From: Candidatus Krumholzibacteriota bacterium
Lineage (GTDB): Bacteria; Krumholzibacteriota; Krumholzibacteriia; Krumholzibacteriales; Krumholzibacteriaceae
Direction of reading: 5' to 3'
DNA length: 64,000 bases
Assembly: GCA_016932415.1 (NCBI GenBank)
Contig: JAFGCX010000036.1
Span: forward strand, 38,079-102,078
The position numbers were made by a program, and so were the translations under genes. The notes beneath the pieces were generated by a model that saw only the letters and a program-made list of their open reading frames with translations, was not told where the DNA came from and searched no databases. Below, in pieces: positions 35,331-44,014 of this stretch (position 1 is the stretch's first letter; each line of letters begins with the position of its first letter).

Positions 35331-36563
35331 ATGCCTTTTTATCAGTATAAGGCTTTTAATAATAGTGGAATCATGGTCAAGGGGGAGATGGAATTCGCCG
35401 ACAGGGTACATCTTCTCAATAAACTGTCAGGCATGGGGTATCATGTCTCCTCTCTTAAAGAAAAACGTTCGGGGAATCTACACGCGATCCTGGAGAAACT
35501 CGGGTATTCCTCCTACCGGATAAGCAGAAAAAGCAGGATAGTATTTACCAGACAGATGGCATCGCTTCTCGACGCTGGGATCCCGATAAACAACGCTCTC
35601 ACGCTTATCAGAAAACAGAACGGTGACAAGGGACTCTCAATCCTCGTGCAGGAACTCAAAAAAAGTATCGAAGGTGGTTCGGCCGTGTCCGAAGCTCTCT
35701 CCGGAAGAAGAGACGTATTCTCAGATTCATATATTTCGATGGTCGAAGCCGGTGAGGTGTCGGGAATGCTGGCAGAGACTTTCAACAGGCTTGCCGACCT
35801 CGAGGAAGCTGAGAATGACAGGGCCGAAAAGGTCAAGGCTGCCGTATCGTACCCCGTGATACTTCTTATAGCCTCGCTTCTGGGAATCAATTTCCTTATG
35901 ATAGTCGTCTTTCCGACTTTCATAAAGATCTTTGACGCGGCAGATATCGCGCTTCCTTTCACCACCAGGACCACTATCCTCATAAGCCGGTTCATGAGGG
36001 AAAACCTGATCCTGATCGCGGCGGTCATACTGGTCGTGGTACTGATATTGAGATGGTATAACGGAACGGAGAAAGGCAGATATTTCTTTGACGATATGAA
36101 ATTGAGAATTCCTGTCTTTGGTCCACTTTTCCTCAAATCCAGCCTGGCGTCTTTTTCCCACACCTATCAGTCGCTCAACAGCAGCGGCATAGCGATATCG
36201 CAGAGCCTTGGAATAATTGCCAGGGCGATGGGAAACTCCGTGGTCAAACGGGCCGCGCTTAAAGCGAAGGATATGATAAGCGATGGCGGAACGATAGCGG
36301 AGTCATTCAGCAAAGCGGGAAGTTTTCCTCCCCTTGTCGTGCACATGGTGTCGATCGGTGAGGAGAGCGGTAACATGGATGAGATGCTTGGAAAATTGAG
36401 TGAATATTATGAAAAGGAGATAGGTTATTCGATAGCAAGACTGACTACTGTGATTGAACCAGTGCTGATAGCCGCGATGGGATTGATCATCGCTTTTATG
36501 TACCTGTCCCTGATCACTCCGATGATGCAGATGATGAAAGTGGCGAAGGGAGGTGGTCTGTGA
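35331..36563 (+). CDS. pilC: Type IV pilus/type II secretion inner-membrane platform protein
   Basis: Polytopic platform (GspF/PilC) of 410 aa that couples the ATPase to pilin assembly. Two repeated GspF domains are visible: first with FTRQMASLLDAGIPINNALT (about 65-84), second with ASFSHTYQSLNSSGIAISQSL (near 270-290). Each contains the GxxGE-like segment (VEAGEVSGMLAETFNRLADLE in the first and SIGEESGNMDEMLGKLSEYY in the second, near 135-155 and 340-360). Three membrane spans are present, the last with EPVLIAAMGLIIAFMYLS. ATG at 35331 is chosen; TTG at 35325 is also possible. Gene order matches other compact T4P/MSHA-like operons. Confidence 0.92.
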   Translation: MPFYQYKAFNNSGIMVKGEMEFADRVHLLNKLSGMGYHVSSLKEKRSGNLHAILEKLGYSSYRISRKSRIVFTRQMASLLDAGIPINNALTLIRKQNGDKGLSILVQELKKSIEGGSAVSEALSGRRDVFSDSYISMVEAGEVSGMLAETFNRLADLEEAENDRAEKVKAAVSYPVILLIASLLGINFLMIVVFPTFIKIFDAADIALPFTTRTTILISRFMRENLILIAAVILVVVLILRWYNGTEKGRYFFDDMKLRIPVFGPLFLKSSLASFSHTYQSLNSSGIAISQSLGIIARAMGNSVVKRAALKAKDMISDGGTIAESFSKAGSFPPLVVHMVSIGEESGNMDEMLGKLSEYYEKEIGYSIARLTTVIEPVLIAAMGLIIAFMYLSLITPMMQMMKVAKGGGL

Positions 36564-36616
36564 AAACCTGACCGTTGAATTAACAGGCAGAAGAATCGTT
36601 TGATGGAGGAAACAAG

Positions 36617-36967
36617 ATGGTGAAAAGAAAAAAAGACGGGGGATGGACCCTGATAGAACTGGTAATCGTCATTGTCATACTTGGATTGATCGCCGCCGTG
36701 ACGATCCCCGCGTATATGAATATGACAGACAGCGCCGAGATCAATTCATGCCAGGCCGCCCAGGCTACGATCCGGTCAGCTGTAAGTATCTATTACGCGA
36801 AAAATGTCGGAACGCTTCCGGCAGGTCTGGCAACGACGATGTTCATGAACAACGAGATTCCGACCTGTCCGACCGGGGGAACGATCACCTATACGAAGAC
36901 ATCGGACAGTACATATACCGTTTCATGCAGCAACAGCGAGCATAACGCGGCCGCGCTGACGCCTTAG
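36617..36967 (+). CDS. Type IV prepilin-like protein with Trp at +1
   Basis: Pilin-like protein of 116 aa. Class III signal KKDGG-WTLIELVIVIVILGLI: the cleavage site follows Gly9, the mature chain starts with Trp, and Glu5 is conserved. Most prepilins have Phe or Met at +1. A 20-residue hydrophobic helix continues to about residue 30. A Cys-containing helix (NSCQAAQATIRSAVSIYY) and a C-terminal CPTGGTITYTK...VSC disulphide-type loop follow. Size, position directly after pilC and a good GGAGGAAAC ribosome site suggest this is the major pilin or pseudopilin. Prepilin peptidase is not in the window. Confidence 0.88.
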   Translation: MVKRKKDGGWTLIELVIVIVILGLIAAVTIPAYMNMTDSAEINSCQAAQATIRSAVSIYYAKNVGTLPAGLATTMFMNNEIPTCPTGGTITYTKTSDSTYTVSCSNSEHNAAALTP

Positions 36968-37048
36968 GGCCAAAGGATGACAGTGAAGACAGAGAAGTCA
37001 CTATAGAAAGGATCATCCGATGAACCCGGAGACGGGAGGAGTCTGCCG

Positions 37049-37405
37049 ATGAGAATATCAGATCAGAGTGGGTTCACTCTGATAGAACTTATCATCACCA
37101 TCGTGATCCTTGGGATGATCGCGTATTCGTTCTCATCGATGTACGCAGGGCTGCTGTCTGCTTCATCACACGATGACATGATGACTCGCGCCGCGCAGAT
37201 AGCGGAAAACAGGATGGAAGATTCGGTGAGATCGGGAGTCGGTATTGCGCCGGTATCCTGGACTGCCGATTCAGGGTACGAATGGATGAGAGATGTGACT
37301 GTTCTTAAGGACTCAGGAGGCGCTCCAACGCTGGTCAAGATCGAAGTTCGAATAAGGAAGGATGAGAGAATCATATGTTCCCTGGTCACGCATATTGCCG
37401 GATGA
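37049..37405 (+). CDS. Minor prepilin (GspI/PilV-like)
   Basis: The 118-aa protein has leader MRISDQSG-FTLIELIITIVILGMI, with cleavage after Gly8, Phe at +1 and Glu5. A short globular domain follows. Its size and the conserved SSMYAGLLSASSHDDMMTRAAQIAENR... arrangement (helix then mixed domain) resemble minor pseudopilins such as GspI. GGGAGGAG precedes the ATG. It overlaps the next prepilin gene by 4 bases (ATGA) at the usual start. Confidence 0.82.
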   Translation: MRISDQSGFTLIELIITIVILGMIAYSFSSMYAGLLSASSHDDMMTRAAQIAENRMEDSVRSGVGIAPVSWTADSGYEWMRDVTVLKDSGGAPTLVKIEVRIRKDERIICSLVTHIAG

Positions 37406-37959
37406 GAGAATGCCTGGCTTTGCCCTGCTCCCACGTGAGCGGGATGACTCTGATAGAACTGATCATCACCATAACGATCATCGGTATCATCGTTATGGCT
37501 GGTGCTCCTCTTCTTATCGATCTGATGACGACTATGTCAGTCTCGCAGGGAAAGGCCGGAATAAACAGGATATCACGCGAGTCTTACGCCGGGATCTCGG
37601 GTGAGATAAGATCAGCTCTTGGCGATCCGCTATCGATGCGCCCCTGGGTAAGTCCTGATGGCCTTGTACTAAGGATTTACAGGAACAGTAACCAGGCTGA
37701 TTCGATAAGGTATTACTTCGAATCAAATGGAGAGTCGGTGTTTCTCTTCAGATCAGCGGCCGGTGGAGCCGGTGTGCTGGTTCCGTCATTTGCTGACAGG
37801 GATGTCGATTACATGGGAGGGAGCTTCTTCGTTGATAACGGAAACACGGGATATTCGACGACGGGCCAGGTCGGATTGAATGTGAAAATCCGTAAGGATC
37901 GCAGTATCGAACCTGACTCGACGATCTTCGAATTCGGATTCCAGTGCAGGAACTATTGA
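37402..37959 (+). CDS. Minor prepilin (GspJ/PilW-like)
   Basis: The 185-aa prepilin has leader RECLALPCSHVSG-MTLIELIITITIIGII: long (14 aa) and containing two Cys, with Met at +1 and Glu5. I chose ATG at 37402 because it overlaps the preceding stop as ATGA; the upstream ATG at 37375 would give a 23-residue leader. A hydrophobic helix and a mixed domain of about 150 aa follow, as in GspJ/PilW. It probably forms the tip complex with the previous minor pilin. Confidence 0.8.
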   Translation: MRECLALPCSHVSGMTLIELIITITIIGIIVMAGAPLLIDLMTTMSVSQGKAGINRISRESYAGISGEIRSALGDPLSMRPWVSPDGLVLRIYRNSNQADSIRYYFESNGESVFLFRSAAGGAGVLVPSFADRDVDYMGGSFFVDNGNTGYSTTGQVGLNVKIRKDRSIEPDSTIFEFGFQCRNY

Positions 37960-38007
37960 ACCGTCGGACAGGGAAAGAAGTTTCTGGCAAGAAAGGATTA
38001 TTTGCCG

Positions 38008-39060
38008 ATGATCTCGATAGCGGGACATAAGCGGGTTCTTGGTATCGATATGAGTCCAAGGTTTATAAAGCTTGTCGAAGTCGAGTCAGGCCGAGGTGGC
38101 ATTATGGTCCTGAAAACAGCTATAGACCGGATAACGGAGGATGATGAGGATGGAGGCCCCGTGAGATACGCCGAAAGACTGAAAGGACTTATACGGAATA
38201 ACGGTATCAAGGCGAAAAAGGCTTTTGCCGTACTTATGCCCGAGGATGTTATTGAAAGATTTGTGAGCGTGCCGGCCGAAGCGGGAAAGAAAATCAGGGA
38301 GATCATCGAGTGGGAGGTCCCCAAGCATATAGACTACTCGATGGAGGAAACCGTCTATGATTACAATATCTCGGAAATCCCCGACAGCAGCCGGAAAGAC
38401 GTTCATCTCGCGATCGCCAGAAGAGACAGAGTCGAAAAGCTGGCCAGCATTATTCAAGAAGCAGATCTATGTCCCGAAGGGATCGAATCGAGATCGAGCT
38501 CGCTGTGCAGGCTTATGAATGGTTTTTCAGGTATTGAGAAAAAGACAGTCGCGATCCTCGATATCGAACACAGATGGAGCACATTGTTGATACTCAGGGA
38601 TAAGGTCCTTATCATGTCCAGGAGAATCGAGAACGGAACAAATGATATTCTCGAATCGATCTCCAGCCTGATCGGCTGCAGTGAACATGAGTCGCGCGTT
38701 TACATGATGGAGACCGGTTTTTCAGAGCCGATCATAAATGGGGAGGAAGTCCCTCCACTATCTCTAGAGTATACTGTTTATTCAGCGATAGAAAGGTCAG
38801 TAGACAGACTTGTGGCAGACCTGAAAAGATCTTATGAGATATTCAAGGCTCAAAATGAGATGCAGAATAATCCGGACATTATCTACCTGACCGGGGGAAC
38901 GTCGCTTCTTCCAAATATCGACAGGGTCCTGCAGATCAAAATGGGTATAGAAACTGAAGTACTCGATCCGTTTGGAACTGGATTGCTTTCTGATGAGAGC
39001 GGTACGGACTCTTTCGCTCAACTGACGGTTGCTCTAGGGCTGGCTATAAGGAGTCGATGA
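38008..39060 (+). CDS. pilM: Pilus assembly ATPase-like protein PilM
   Basis: Actin-like cytoplasmic protein (FtsA/PilM fold) of 350 aa that binds the N terminus of PilN. Early phosphate-loop strand VLGIDMSPRFIKLVEVE, then EIIEWEVPKHIDYSMEE (typical of PilM, about 95-111), AILDIEHRWSTLLILRD (phosphate 2) and the adenosine motif IYLTGGTSLLPNIDRVL (about 290-306). AAGGA lies 10 bases before ATG 38008; TTG at 38002 is an alternative. Its TGA overlaps the pilN ATG. Confidence 0.88.
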   Translation: MISIAGHKRVLGIDMSPRFIKLVEVESGRGGIMVLKTAIDRITEDDEDGGPVRYAERLKGLIRNNGIKAKKAFAVLMPEDVIERFVSVPAEAGKKIREIIEWEVPKHIDYSMEETVYDYNISEIPDSSRKDVHLAIARRDRVEKLASIIQEADLCPEGIESRSSSLCRLMNGFSGIEKKTVAILDIEHRWSTLLILRDKVLIMSRRIENGTNDILESISSLIGCSEHESRVYMMETGFSEPIINGEEVPPLSLEYTVYSAIERSVDRLVADLKRSYEIFKAQNEMQNNPDIIYLTGGTSLLPNIDRVLQIKMGIETEVLDPFGTGLLSDESGTDSFAQLTVALGLAIRSR

Positions 39061-39653
39061 TGGGCGAAATCAACCTTATGCCGCGGGATTTGATCTTTCT
39101 TCTGAAGTGGCCGATCAGAAAGATCGTTGTCATAGCAGTGCTTTCATCGATTGCCGGTTCATTGGGCATATCTGCCGCTTACGAGAAAATGATCATTGAT
39201 AACAAGAGGATCATCTCAAAATTCGATACCGATCTGTCCGATCTTTCCCGTCGAAAGGACGAGATGTCGGTGATTATAAATGGAATGGAAAAGATTCCCG
39301 ATAGAAAAGCGGAGATAGATAAGATCGCGAGAGTTCTGAAAGAGTACGACACGGAAAGGATACTCTGGTCCGGCCTGATCGGAGAAATAAGTCGAAACTG
39401 CCACAGGGATCTATGGGTGGACGTCATGGAAGTATCCGAACGGCGGACAAAGGATAAAGACAGTACCGGACAAAAGAGCCTGGTACTGATGCTTGATGGC
39501 AAGGCGATCGACAGGAAAAAAATAGCTCACTTTCTGCAGTTTATGGAATCAAGCAGAAATTTTGAAAATATTGAACTGATGAAGGTAGAAAGCGCGTCAC
39601 ACGAGGACAAAAGATATTATAGATTCGAGATAGTATGTCACGTGGTCAGGTGA
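39057..39653 (+). CDS. pilN: PilN-like inner-membrane assembly protein
   Basis: The 198-aa bitopic protein starts MMGEINLMPRDLIF, the conserved INLLP-like motif by which PilN binds PilM. One transmembrane helix follows (about 22-42), then a periplasmic coiled coil (ISKFDTDLSDLSRRKDEM) and a ferredoxin-like domain. ATGA overlap with pilM at 39057; an ATG at 39060 is equivalent. Gene order M-N-O-P supports the call despite low sequence conservation. Confidence 0.85.
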   Translation: MMGEINLMPRDLIFLLKWPIRKIVVIAVLSSIAGSLGISAAYEKMIIDNKRIISKFDTDLSDLSRRKDEMSVIINGMEKIPDRKAEIDKIARVLKEYDTERILWSGLIGEISRNCHRDLWVDVMEVSERRTKDKDSTGQKSLVLMLDGKAIDRKKIAHFLQFMESSRNFENIELMKVESASHEDKRYYRFEIVCHVVR

Positions 39654-39661
39654 TTGCCGGT

Positions 39662-40252
39662 ATGAAGGAAAGCAGAACAAGAATAATATACATGATCGTT
39701 TCCGGTGGGGCTGTCTGTCTTTTGCTGGTAGCCGTGACTTTTCTCTCTCCCATAGCGATCAGGGCGAATAAAATCATTGCCACTAAAACGAGAATGGAAA
39801 ACCGGATATTGATTCTGAGGAATGACGAATTGCCTGAAATGGAGAAGGAAGTATCCGTGGCGACCCGGATGGAAAGCCTGTGGGGGGCGCTTATCGAAAA
39901 ACACGAACTCCTTACCAGGCAGGTACCTGAAAACCCCGAAATAGGAATCCTGATAGAGGAGTTTACCGATATAGCGGAAAAAACAGGTGTCGAAATACTG
40001 AACGCTTCGTCAACCGGAACGATTTTAAAACCTGGATTCAGCACAGTTCCAATAGAACTGAGTGTCAGATGCAGTTATTCGAAACTGGAAGATCTAATAA
40101 GGGAGATAGAGAGTGCTGAAAGGTTGTTGAGGATCGATGCTTTCAGGATCGATTCGGATATGACTATAGATCCACTCCTCCACATAGAATTTAAGATCAG
40201 CGCGTTTATCAGGAGCAGCGGCATGGCTCAATCTCCGAATGAAAGCGGGTAG
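39662..40252 (+). CDS. pilO: PilO-like inner-membrane assembly protein
   Basis: The 196-aa bitopic protein has one transmembrane helix (about 10-32), a short coiled coil, and a periplasmic domain with GILIEEFTDIAEKTGVEIL (about 100-118), matching the PilO pattern. It pairs with PilN to form the alignment complex. I placed the start at ATG 39662, as this puts the helix close to the N terminus; an ATG at 39635, overlapping pilN by 19 bases, is possible. Call rests on position and topology more than motif identity. Confidence 0.8.
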   Translation: MKESRTRIIYMIVSGGAVCLLLVAVTFLSPIAIRANKIIATKTRMENRILILRNDELPEMEKEVSVATRMESLWGALIEKHELLTRQVPENPEIGILIEEFTDIAEKTGVEILNASSTGTILKPGFSTVPIELSVRCSYSKLEDLIREIESAERLLRIDAFRIDSDMTIDPLLHIEFKISAFIRSSGMAQSPNESG

Positions 40253-40753
40253 ATGATTATGCGACTTTTAAAAAATATCATAATCATTATCTGCCTGACG
40301 CTTTGCGCCATGGTCGTCCAACGCGACACGCTTGAGGCCCAGGAATACAATATAAAAGAGATCATGAAGAAGGAAGCAGCTGCGATAGATCAGAAAGAAC
40401 AACTTGGCGAGGATATACTTCAGCAGATGCAGGATATAATAGCCGATCTCGACAGCTTGATCTCCTTCAGAAACCTTAAGAATCCGGAGAGATGGGCTGG
40501 AAATATATTCAGGCCCCGCTTTAGTCTTTTTATTAATACAATCGATTCATCCAGGCCTAATGAAAAGAAAGACCGGGGGGAACCCGATCTGGTTCTTACC
40601 GGGACTCTGATCGGAAACGGGAGAGCGATCGCGATCTTCGGAACACGAGAGGTTAAAGTCGGGGATGTTATTGATGGTTTGACGGTCAGCAGAATAGAGA
40701 CAGGGATCGTAGTCCTTGAAGGTAAAAATGGGCTTTTAACGATACGAATGTAA
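40253..40753 (+). CDS. pilP: PilP/GspC-like pilus assembly protein
   Basis: The 166-aa exported protein has a hydrophobic N terminus (IIIIICLTLCAMVV), a charged helical linker, and a C-terminal small beta domain with LVLTGTLIGNGRAIAIFG, VGDVIDGLTVSRIETGIVVLEG (about 118-155), the HR-domain pattern shared by PilP and GspC. This domain contacts the N0 region of the secretin encoded next. There is no lipobox, so it is probably anchored by the uncleaved N-terminal helix as in GspC. It follows pilO directly without a gap. Confidence 0.82.
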   Translation: MIMRLLKNIIIIICLTLCAMVVQRDTLEAQEYNIKEIMKKEAAAIDQKEQLGEDILQQMQDIIADLDSLISFRNLKNPERWAGNIFRPRFSLFINTIDSSRPNEKKDRGEPDLVLTGTLIGNGRAIAIFGTREVKVGDVIDGLTVSRIETGIVVLEGKNGLLTIRM

Positions 40754-40763
40754 ATAACCGGGG

Positions 40764-41882
40764 ATGTCAATGATGAAACTTAAAGATCTCATGAAAACGC
40801 TTCTTGTCACAGGCACTCTATTCGCGGCATCAGGTCTTGGTGCTACGGAAAAAGTGAATATCAGCGAAGATTTCGACTCCAGGTGGGATTCCAGGGTCTC
40901 AATAGAGTTTTCCCAGACCGATATAAAGGAAGCCTTGAGACAGCTGGCGAGGATCTCTGGACTGAATATAATAACAGGGGAGAAGATCACGGGAAGCATC
41001 ACGGCAAGAATGATCGACGTCGACCTGGAGGAGGCACTTTCTTCGATTGTCAGATCCTGCGGCTATTCATATATGCGTGAAGGGGATATTATAAGGGTCG
41101 TTACCGTCCCTCCGGAAATGGTCGGTATCGACAGGGATACTCCGCAAGTCCTGATCGAATCGAAGATAGTCGAAGTTGTCCTTGGAAAATCAAATGAATC
41201 GGGAGTCAACTGGGAGATGCTTTCTTCAGAAATGGGTGATGGCGTCTTTGTCGATGGAACTGTCGATCTCCCCCGCGGCGACTCGGGTCTCCTGCTGAAT
41301 ATCTACAACGGGGATGTAGAAAACCTGATCCAGATGATCTCCCAGCAAAGCAGCACCAACATTTTATCTTCTCCGCGCATAGTGGCTCTCGATGGCAGGG
41401 AAGCAAGAATACTCGTAGGTGAAAAAGTGGCGTACCAGCAGTCGTTCGGGCAGGCGAGCGGAGGGATCACGACTACTACCGTTAATTTCGAGGATGTCGG
41501 AATAAAGCTCTACGTCACGCCATTCGTCAGGCCCGATGATACTATTATCATAGATATCCTGGTGGAAGTCAGTTCGGTAAAAGAATGGAGATCGGTCAGC
41601 AATGGTGACGAGATACCGATAATCAGTACCAAACAGACTACAAGCAGGGTCCTCGTCAGAAACAATACCACATTGATAATAGGGGGTCTGATCGGAGAAA
41701 ACAGGATCGAATCGGTTTTTAAAGTCCCCGTCCTGGGATCTATTCCCCTCTTGAAATATCTTTTCAGCAGCAGAAGGTCGGAGACGACCAAGACAGAACT
41801 GACAGTATTTATAACGCCGAAACTGATGGTCCACGAGTCAGGCGGGAGATCAGACCAGGCCTTGATCAAGGAAGAACAATAA
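40764..41882 (+). CDS. pilQ: Short secretin (PilQ/GspD family)
   Basis: Outer-membrane channel subunit of 372 aa, much shorter than usual secretins (600-750 aa). Signal peptide ends near LGATE. It has one STN/N0 domain (about 45-105: VSIEFSQTDIKEALRQLAR), at most a minimal N domain, and a complete secretin domain (about 125-355) with VLIESKIVEVVLGKSNESG, STNILSSPRIVALDGREARI, the VGEKVAYQ and DVGIKLYVTPFV blocks, and VFKVPVLGSIPLLKYLFSS near the end. It lacks the AMIN and S domains, so targeting may be pilotin-independent. Several in-frame ATG codons start it (40764, 40770). Its TAA overlaps the pilB ATG by one base. Confidence 0.93.
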   Translation: MSMMKLKDLMKTLLVTGTLFAASGLGATEKVNISEDFDSRWDSRVSIEFSQTDIKEALRQLARISGLNIITGEKITGSITARMIDVDLEEALSSIVRSCGYSYMREGDIIRVVTVPPEMVGIDRDTPQVLIESKIVEVVLGKSNESGVNWEMLSSEMGDGVFVDGTVDLPRGDSGLLLNIYNGDVENLIQMISQQSSTNILSSPRIVALDGREARILVGEKVAYQQSFGQASGGITTTTVNFEDVGIKLYVTPFVRPDDTIIIDILVEVSSVKEWRSVSNGDEIPIISTKQTTSRVLVRNNTTLIIGGLIGENRIESVFKVPVLGSIPLLKYLFSSRRSETTKTELTVFITPKLMVHESGGRSDQALIKEEQ

Positions 41883-43582
41883 TGAGGTCAAAAGTAATTA
41901 CTTCTTTTCTTCAAAAATTAGGTTCCGATCTTGTCGAGCAGGGGGTCATCACTCAAAGTCAACTCGACCAGGCCAGGACCGAAACAGAAGATACCGGTGA
42001 AAATATGGGAGAGGCCCTCGTGAGACTCGGTTTTGCCGATTATAAACTGGTTAATAAATTTATCGGGGACGGACTTAATATCCCGACTCTGGAACTTGAG
42101 GATTATGAGATCGATCCTGCCACGGCAGCCCTGATAGACGAGGATACGGCACGGGGCCACAGCATGATACCGCTCTTTGAAATTGAAGACGTGATCACCA
42201 TAGCTATGGTCGATCCTTTCGATATATTTGCCATCGACAAGATAAGGGATATAACGAACAAGATAGTCGAACCGGTTCTTGCAAGCGAAAAGGATATCAG
42301 GGACAAGATCGATTCATTCTGGGGGGAACATAATAAACTCGATGAATTGATGGATGATCTTACCGAGAGATCGGCCCATGACGCCGTGAATCATACCTTT
42401 GATGAAGAGGCATCTGAAGGAATCCAGACTGACGACAGGCCGGTGATAAAACTTGTCGACTCGATTTTCAGCGACGCAATAGAAAGAGGATCGAGCGATA
42501 TCCATCTGGAACCTGAAGAGGGAAAATTGAAGGTGAGATACCGTGTCGACGGAGTGCTTCATGATATTTCCTCGTTCGGAGCGGAATATCAGGCCGCTGT
42601 CATAGCAAGAATAAAATACATGGCTGACATGGATATCGGAAAGAGAAGAGTTCCCCAGGACGGGAAAATACACCGGGTGATCGATGGGAAGAAATTCGAT
42701 TTCAGGGTATCGACATATCCGGTCGTCTATGGCGAAAAGCTTGTCATGAGGATCCTCGATCTCAGCAGCGTACGGGTAGACCTTGGCGAACTTGGGCTCG
42801 ATCCCGACCTTCTTGGCAGATACCGCCAGATAACGCAGGGAAATAACGGCATCATTCTCGTCACAGGACCAACGGGAAGCGGAAAGACGACTACCCTGTA
42901 CGCCACATTGAACGAGATCAGGGCCGAACATCTCAACATAACCACGATCGAGGATCCCGTGGAATACGAGATGAGGGGAGTGAATCAGGGTCAGGTAGAC
43001 GTGAAGGGAGGGGTCACATTCGCTTCAGCCCTTCGAGCGATTGTCCGCCAGGATCCCGATGTCATTCTTGTCGGTGAGATCAGGGATGGCGAGACATCTG
43101 AACTTTCCGTGAGAGCAGCCCTTACGGGGCATCTTGTTTTCAGTACTCTTCACACGAACAGCGCGTCAGGGGCGATAAGCAGGTTGACAGATATGGGGAT
43201 CGAACCGTTCCTTATAGCTTCAACTGTCAGGGGAGTCCTTGCCCAGCGTCTTGTCAGGCTGATCTGCCCCGATTGCCGTAAGGAATATAAACCGGAACCC
43301 CGGGAATATGAACTTCTTGATGTCGAGACTTCTTCCTCCCCGGTCTTTTTCAGGGGAGAGGGTTGTCAGGCTTGCGGCGGCACCGGCTTCAGGAAAAGGA
43401 TAGGTATCTATGAACTGCTCACGGTTAGCAGCGATATCCGCGGGCTCATCCTGGAAAAAGCTCCGGACTCGGTAATCGAGGAAGCGGCTGTCAGGTCGGG
43501 AATGAAGACGATGAAAATGGATGGGGCGAGTAAAGTGCTTCAGGGATTGACTACGGTGGATGAAGTGATGAGGGTCATCTGA
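41882..43582 (+). CDS. pilB: Pilus/secretion assembly ATPase
   Basis: Cytoplasmic hexameric ATPase (PilB/GspE/MshE) of 566 aa. The N-terminal MshEN domain (about 10-150) has LVEQGVITQSQLDQARTE, a fold that binds c-di-GMP in MshE. The catalytic half has DRPVIKLVDSIFSDAIERGSSDIHLEPEE (spanning 186-214), Walker A GPTGSGKTTTL, Asp box, Walker B DPDVILVGEIRD and His box LVFSTLHTNSA. A tetracysteine zinc site (CPDCRKEY ... CQACGGTG) marks assembly rather than retraction ATPases. Overlaps the secretin by one base and ends the operon. No PilT is present here. Confidence 0.95.
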   Translation: MRSKVITSFLQKLGSDLVEQGVITQSQLDQARTETEDTGENMGEALVRLGFADYKLVNKFIGDGLNIPTLELEDYEIDPATAALIDEDTARGHSMIPLFEIEDVITIAMVDPFDIFAIDKIRDITNKIVEPVLASEKDIRDKIDSFWGEHNKLDELMDDLTERSAHDAVNHTFDEEASEGIQTDDRPVIKLVDSIFSDAIERGSSDIHLEPEEGKLKVRYRVDGVLHDISSFGAEYQAAVIARIKYMADMDIGKRRVPQDGKIHRVIDGKKFDFRVSTYPVVYGEKLVMRILDLSSVRVDLGELGLDPDLLGRYRQITQGNNGIILVTGPTGSGKTTTLYATLNEIRAEHLNITTIEDPVEYEMRGVNQGQVDVKGGVTFASALRAIVRQDPDVILVGEIRDGETSELSVRAALTGHLVFSTLHTNSASGAISRLTDMGIEPFLIASTVRGVLAQRLVRLICPDCRKEYKPEPREYELLDVETSSSPVFFRGEGCQACGGTGFRKRIGIYELLTVSSDIRGLILEKAPDSVIEEAAVRSGMKTMKMDGASKVLQGLTTVDEVMRVI

Positions 43583-43668
43583 ATTCTGAGTCCGCCAGTC
43601 GCGGGCAGCACGGGCCGCCATTCTGACAGCCCCAATGGCGATTATTTTCAACAGATTAAAGAAAAATC

Positions 43669-43696
43669 TTGAAAAGGTACAGGAACTCAATATATT
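43669..43696 (+). promoter_or_regulatory. Promoter of tRNA-Thr
   Basis: TTGAAA (43669-43674), 16-base spacer, TATATT (43691-43696), 14 bases before the tRNA. Confidence 0.6.
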
Positions 43697-43710
43697 GAGT
43701 ATTCACAGGG

Positions 43711-43786
<76 letters not shown>

Positions 43787-43901
43787 GTAGGTTTAAAGCG
43801 CGTTTTCTTCGCTGGCATCATCCGCGGTGAATCTGCCTTTATAACCGATGGGGCTATCCTCTAAGAAAACTCTGAAAAAGACAATTAAAGTTAAAAAGGG
43901 C

Positions 43902-43930
43902 TTGATATTAAAATTTTGTTGCTATATATT
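43902..43930 (+). promoter_or_regulatory. Promoter of the korDABC region
   Basis: TTGATA (43902-43907), 17-base spacer, TATATT (43925-43930). Predicted start near 43937, leaving a leader of about 78 bases that contains a 22-bp palindrome. Confidence 0.6.
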
Positions 43931-43969
43931 GAACCCGAATTTTACAATGCGCTTTGTGTATTGAGTATA

Positions 43970-43991
43970 AAACTATTATTAATAATAGTTT
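43970..43991. promoter_or_regulatory. Perfect 22-bp A/T-rich palindrome, possible operator
   Basis: AAACTATTATT followed directly by its exact complement AATAATAGTTT, with no spacer. It lies between the korD promoter and its start codon. It could bind a dimeric repressor in the DNA or fold as a hairpin in the leader. The binding protein is unknown. Confidence 0.5.
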
Positions 43992-44014
43992 ATGCGAACC
44001 CGAAAGGCAAATAG

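Larger units (their letters stand above)
43787..44014. other. Regulatory intergenic region before korD
   Basis: About 228 bases, A/T-rich in its second half. It contains a strong promoter (43902-43930) and a perfect 22-bp palindrome (43970-43991). No clear terminator for the tRNA-Thr was identified. Confidence 0.55.

Noticed and set aside
35513..36163. 216-aa minus-strand frame inside pilC
   Set aside because: Ser/Ile-rich antisense of membrane helices; shadow only.
42314..42931. 205-aa minus-strand open frame inside pilB
   Set aside because: Antisense shadow of the ATPase; no recognisable motifs.
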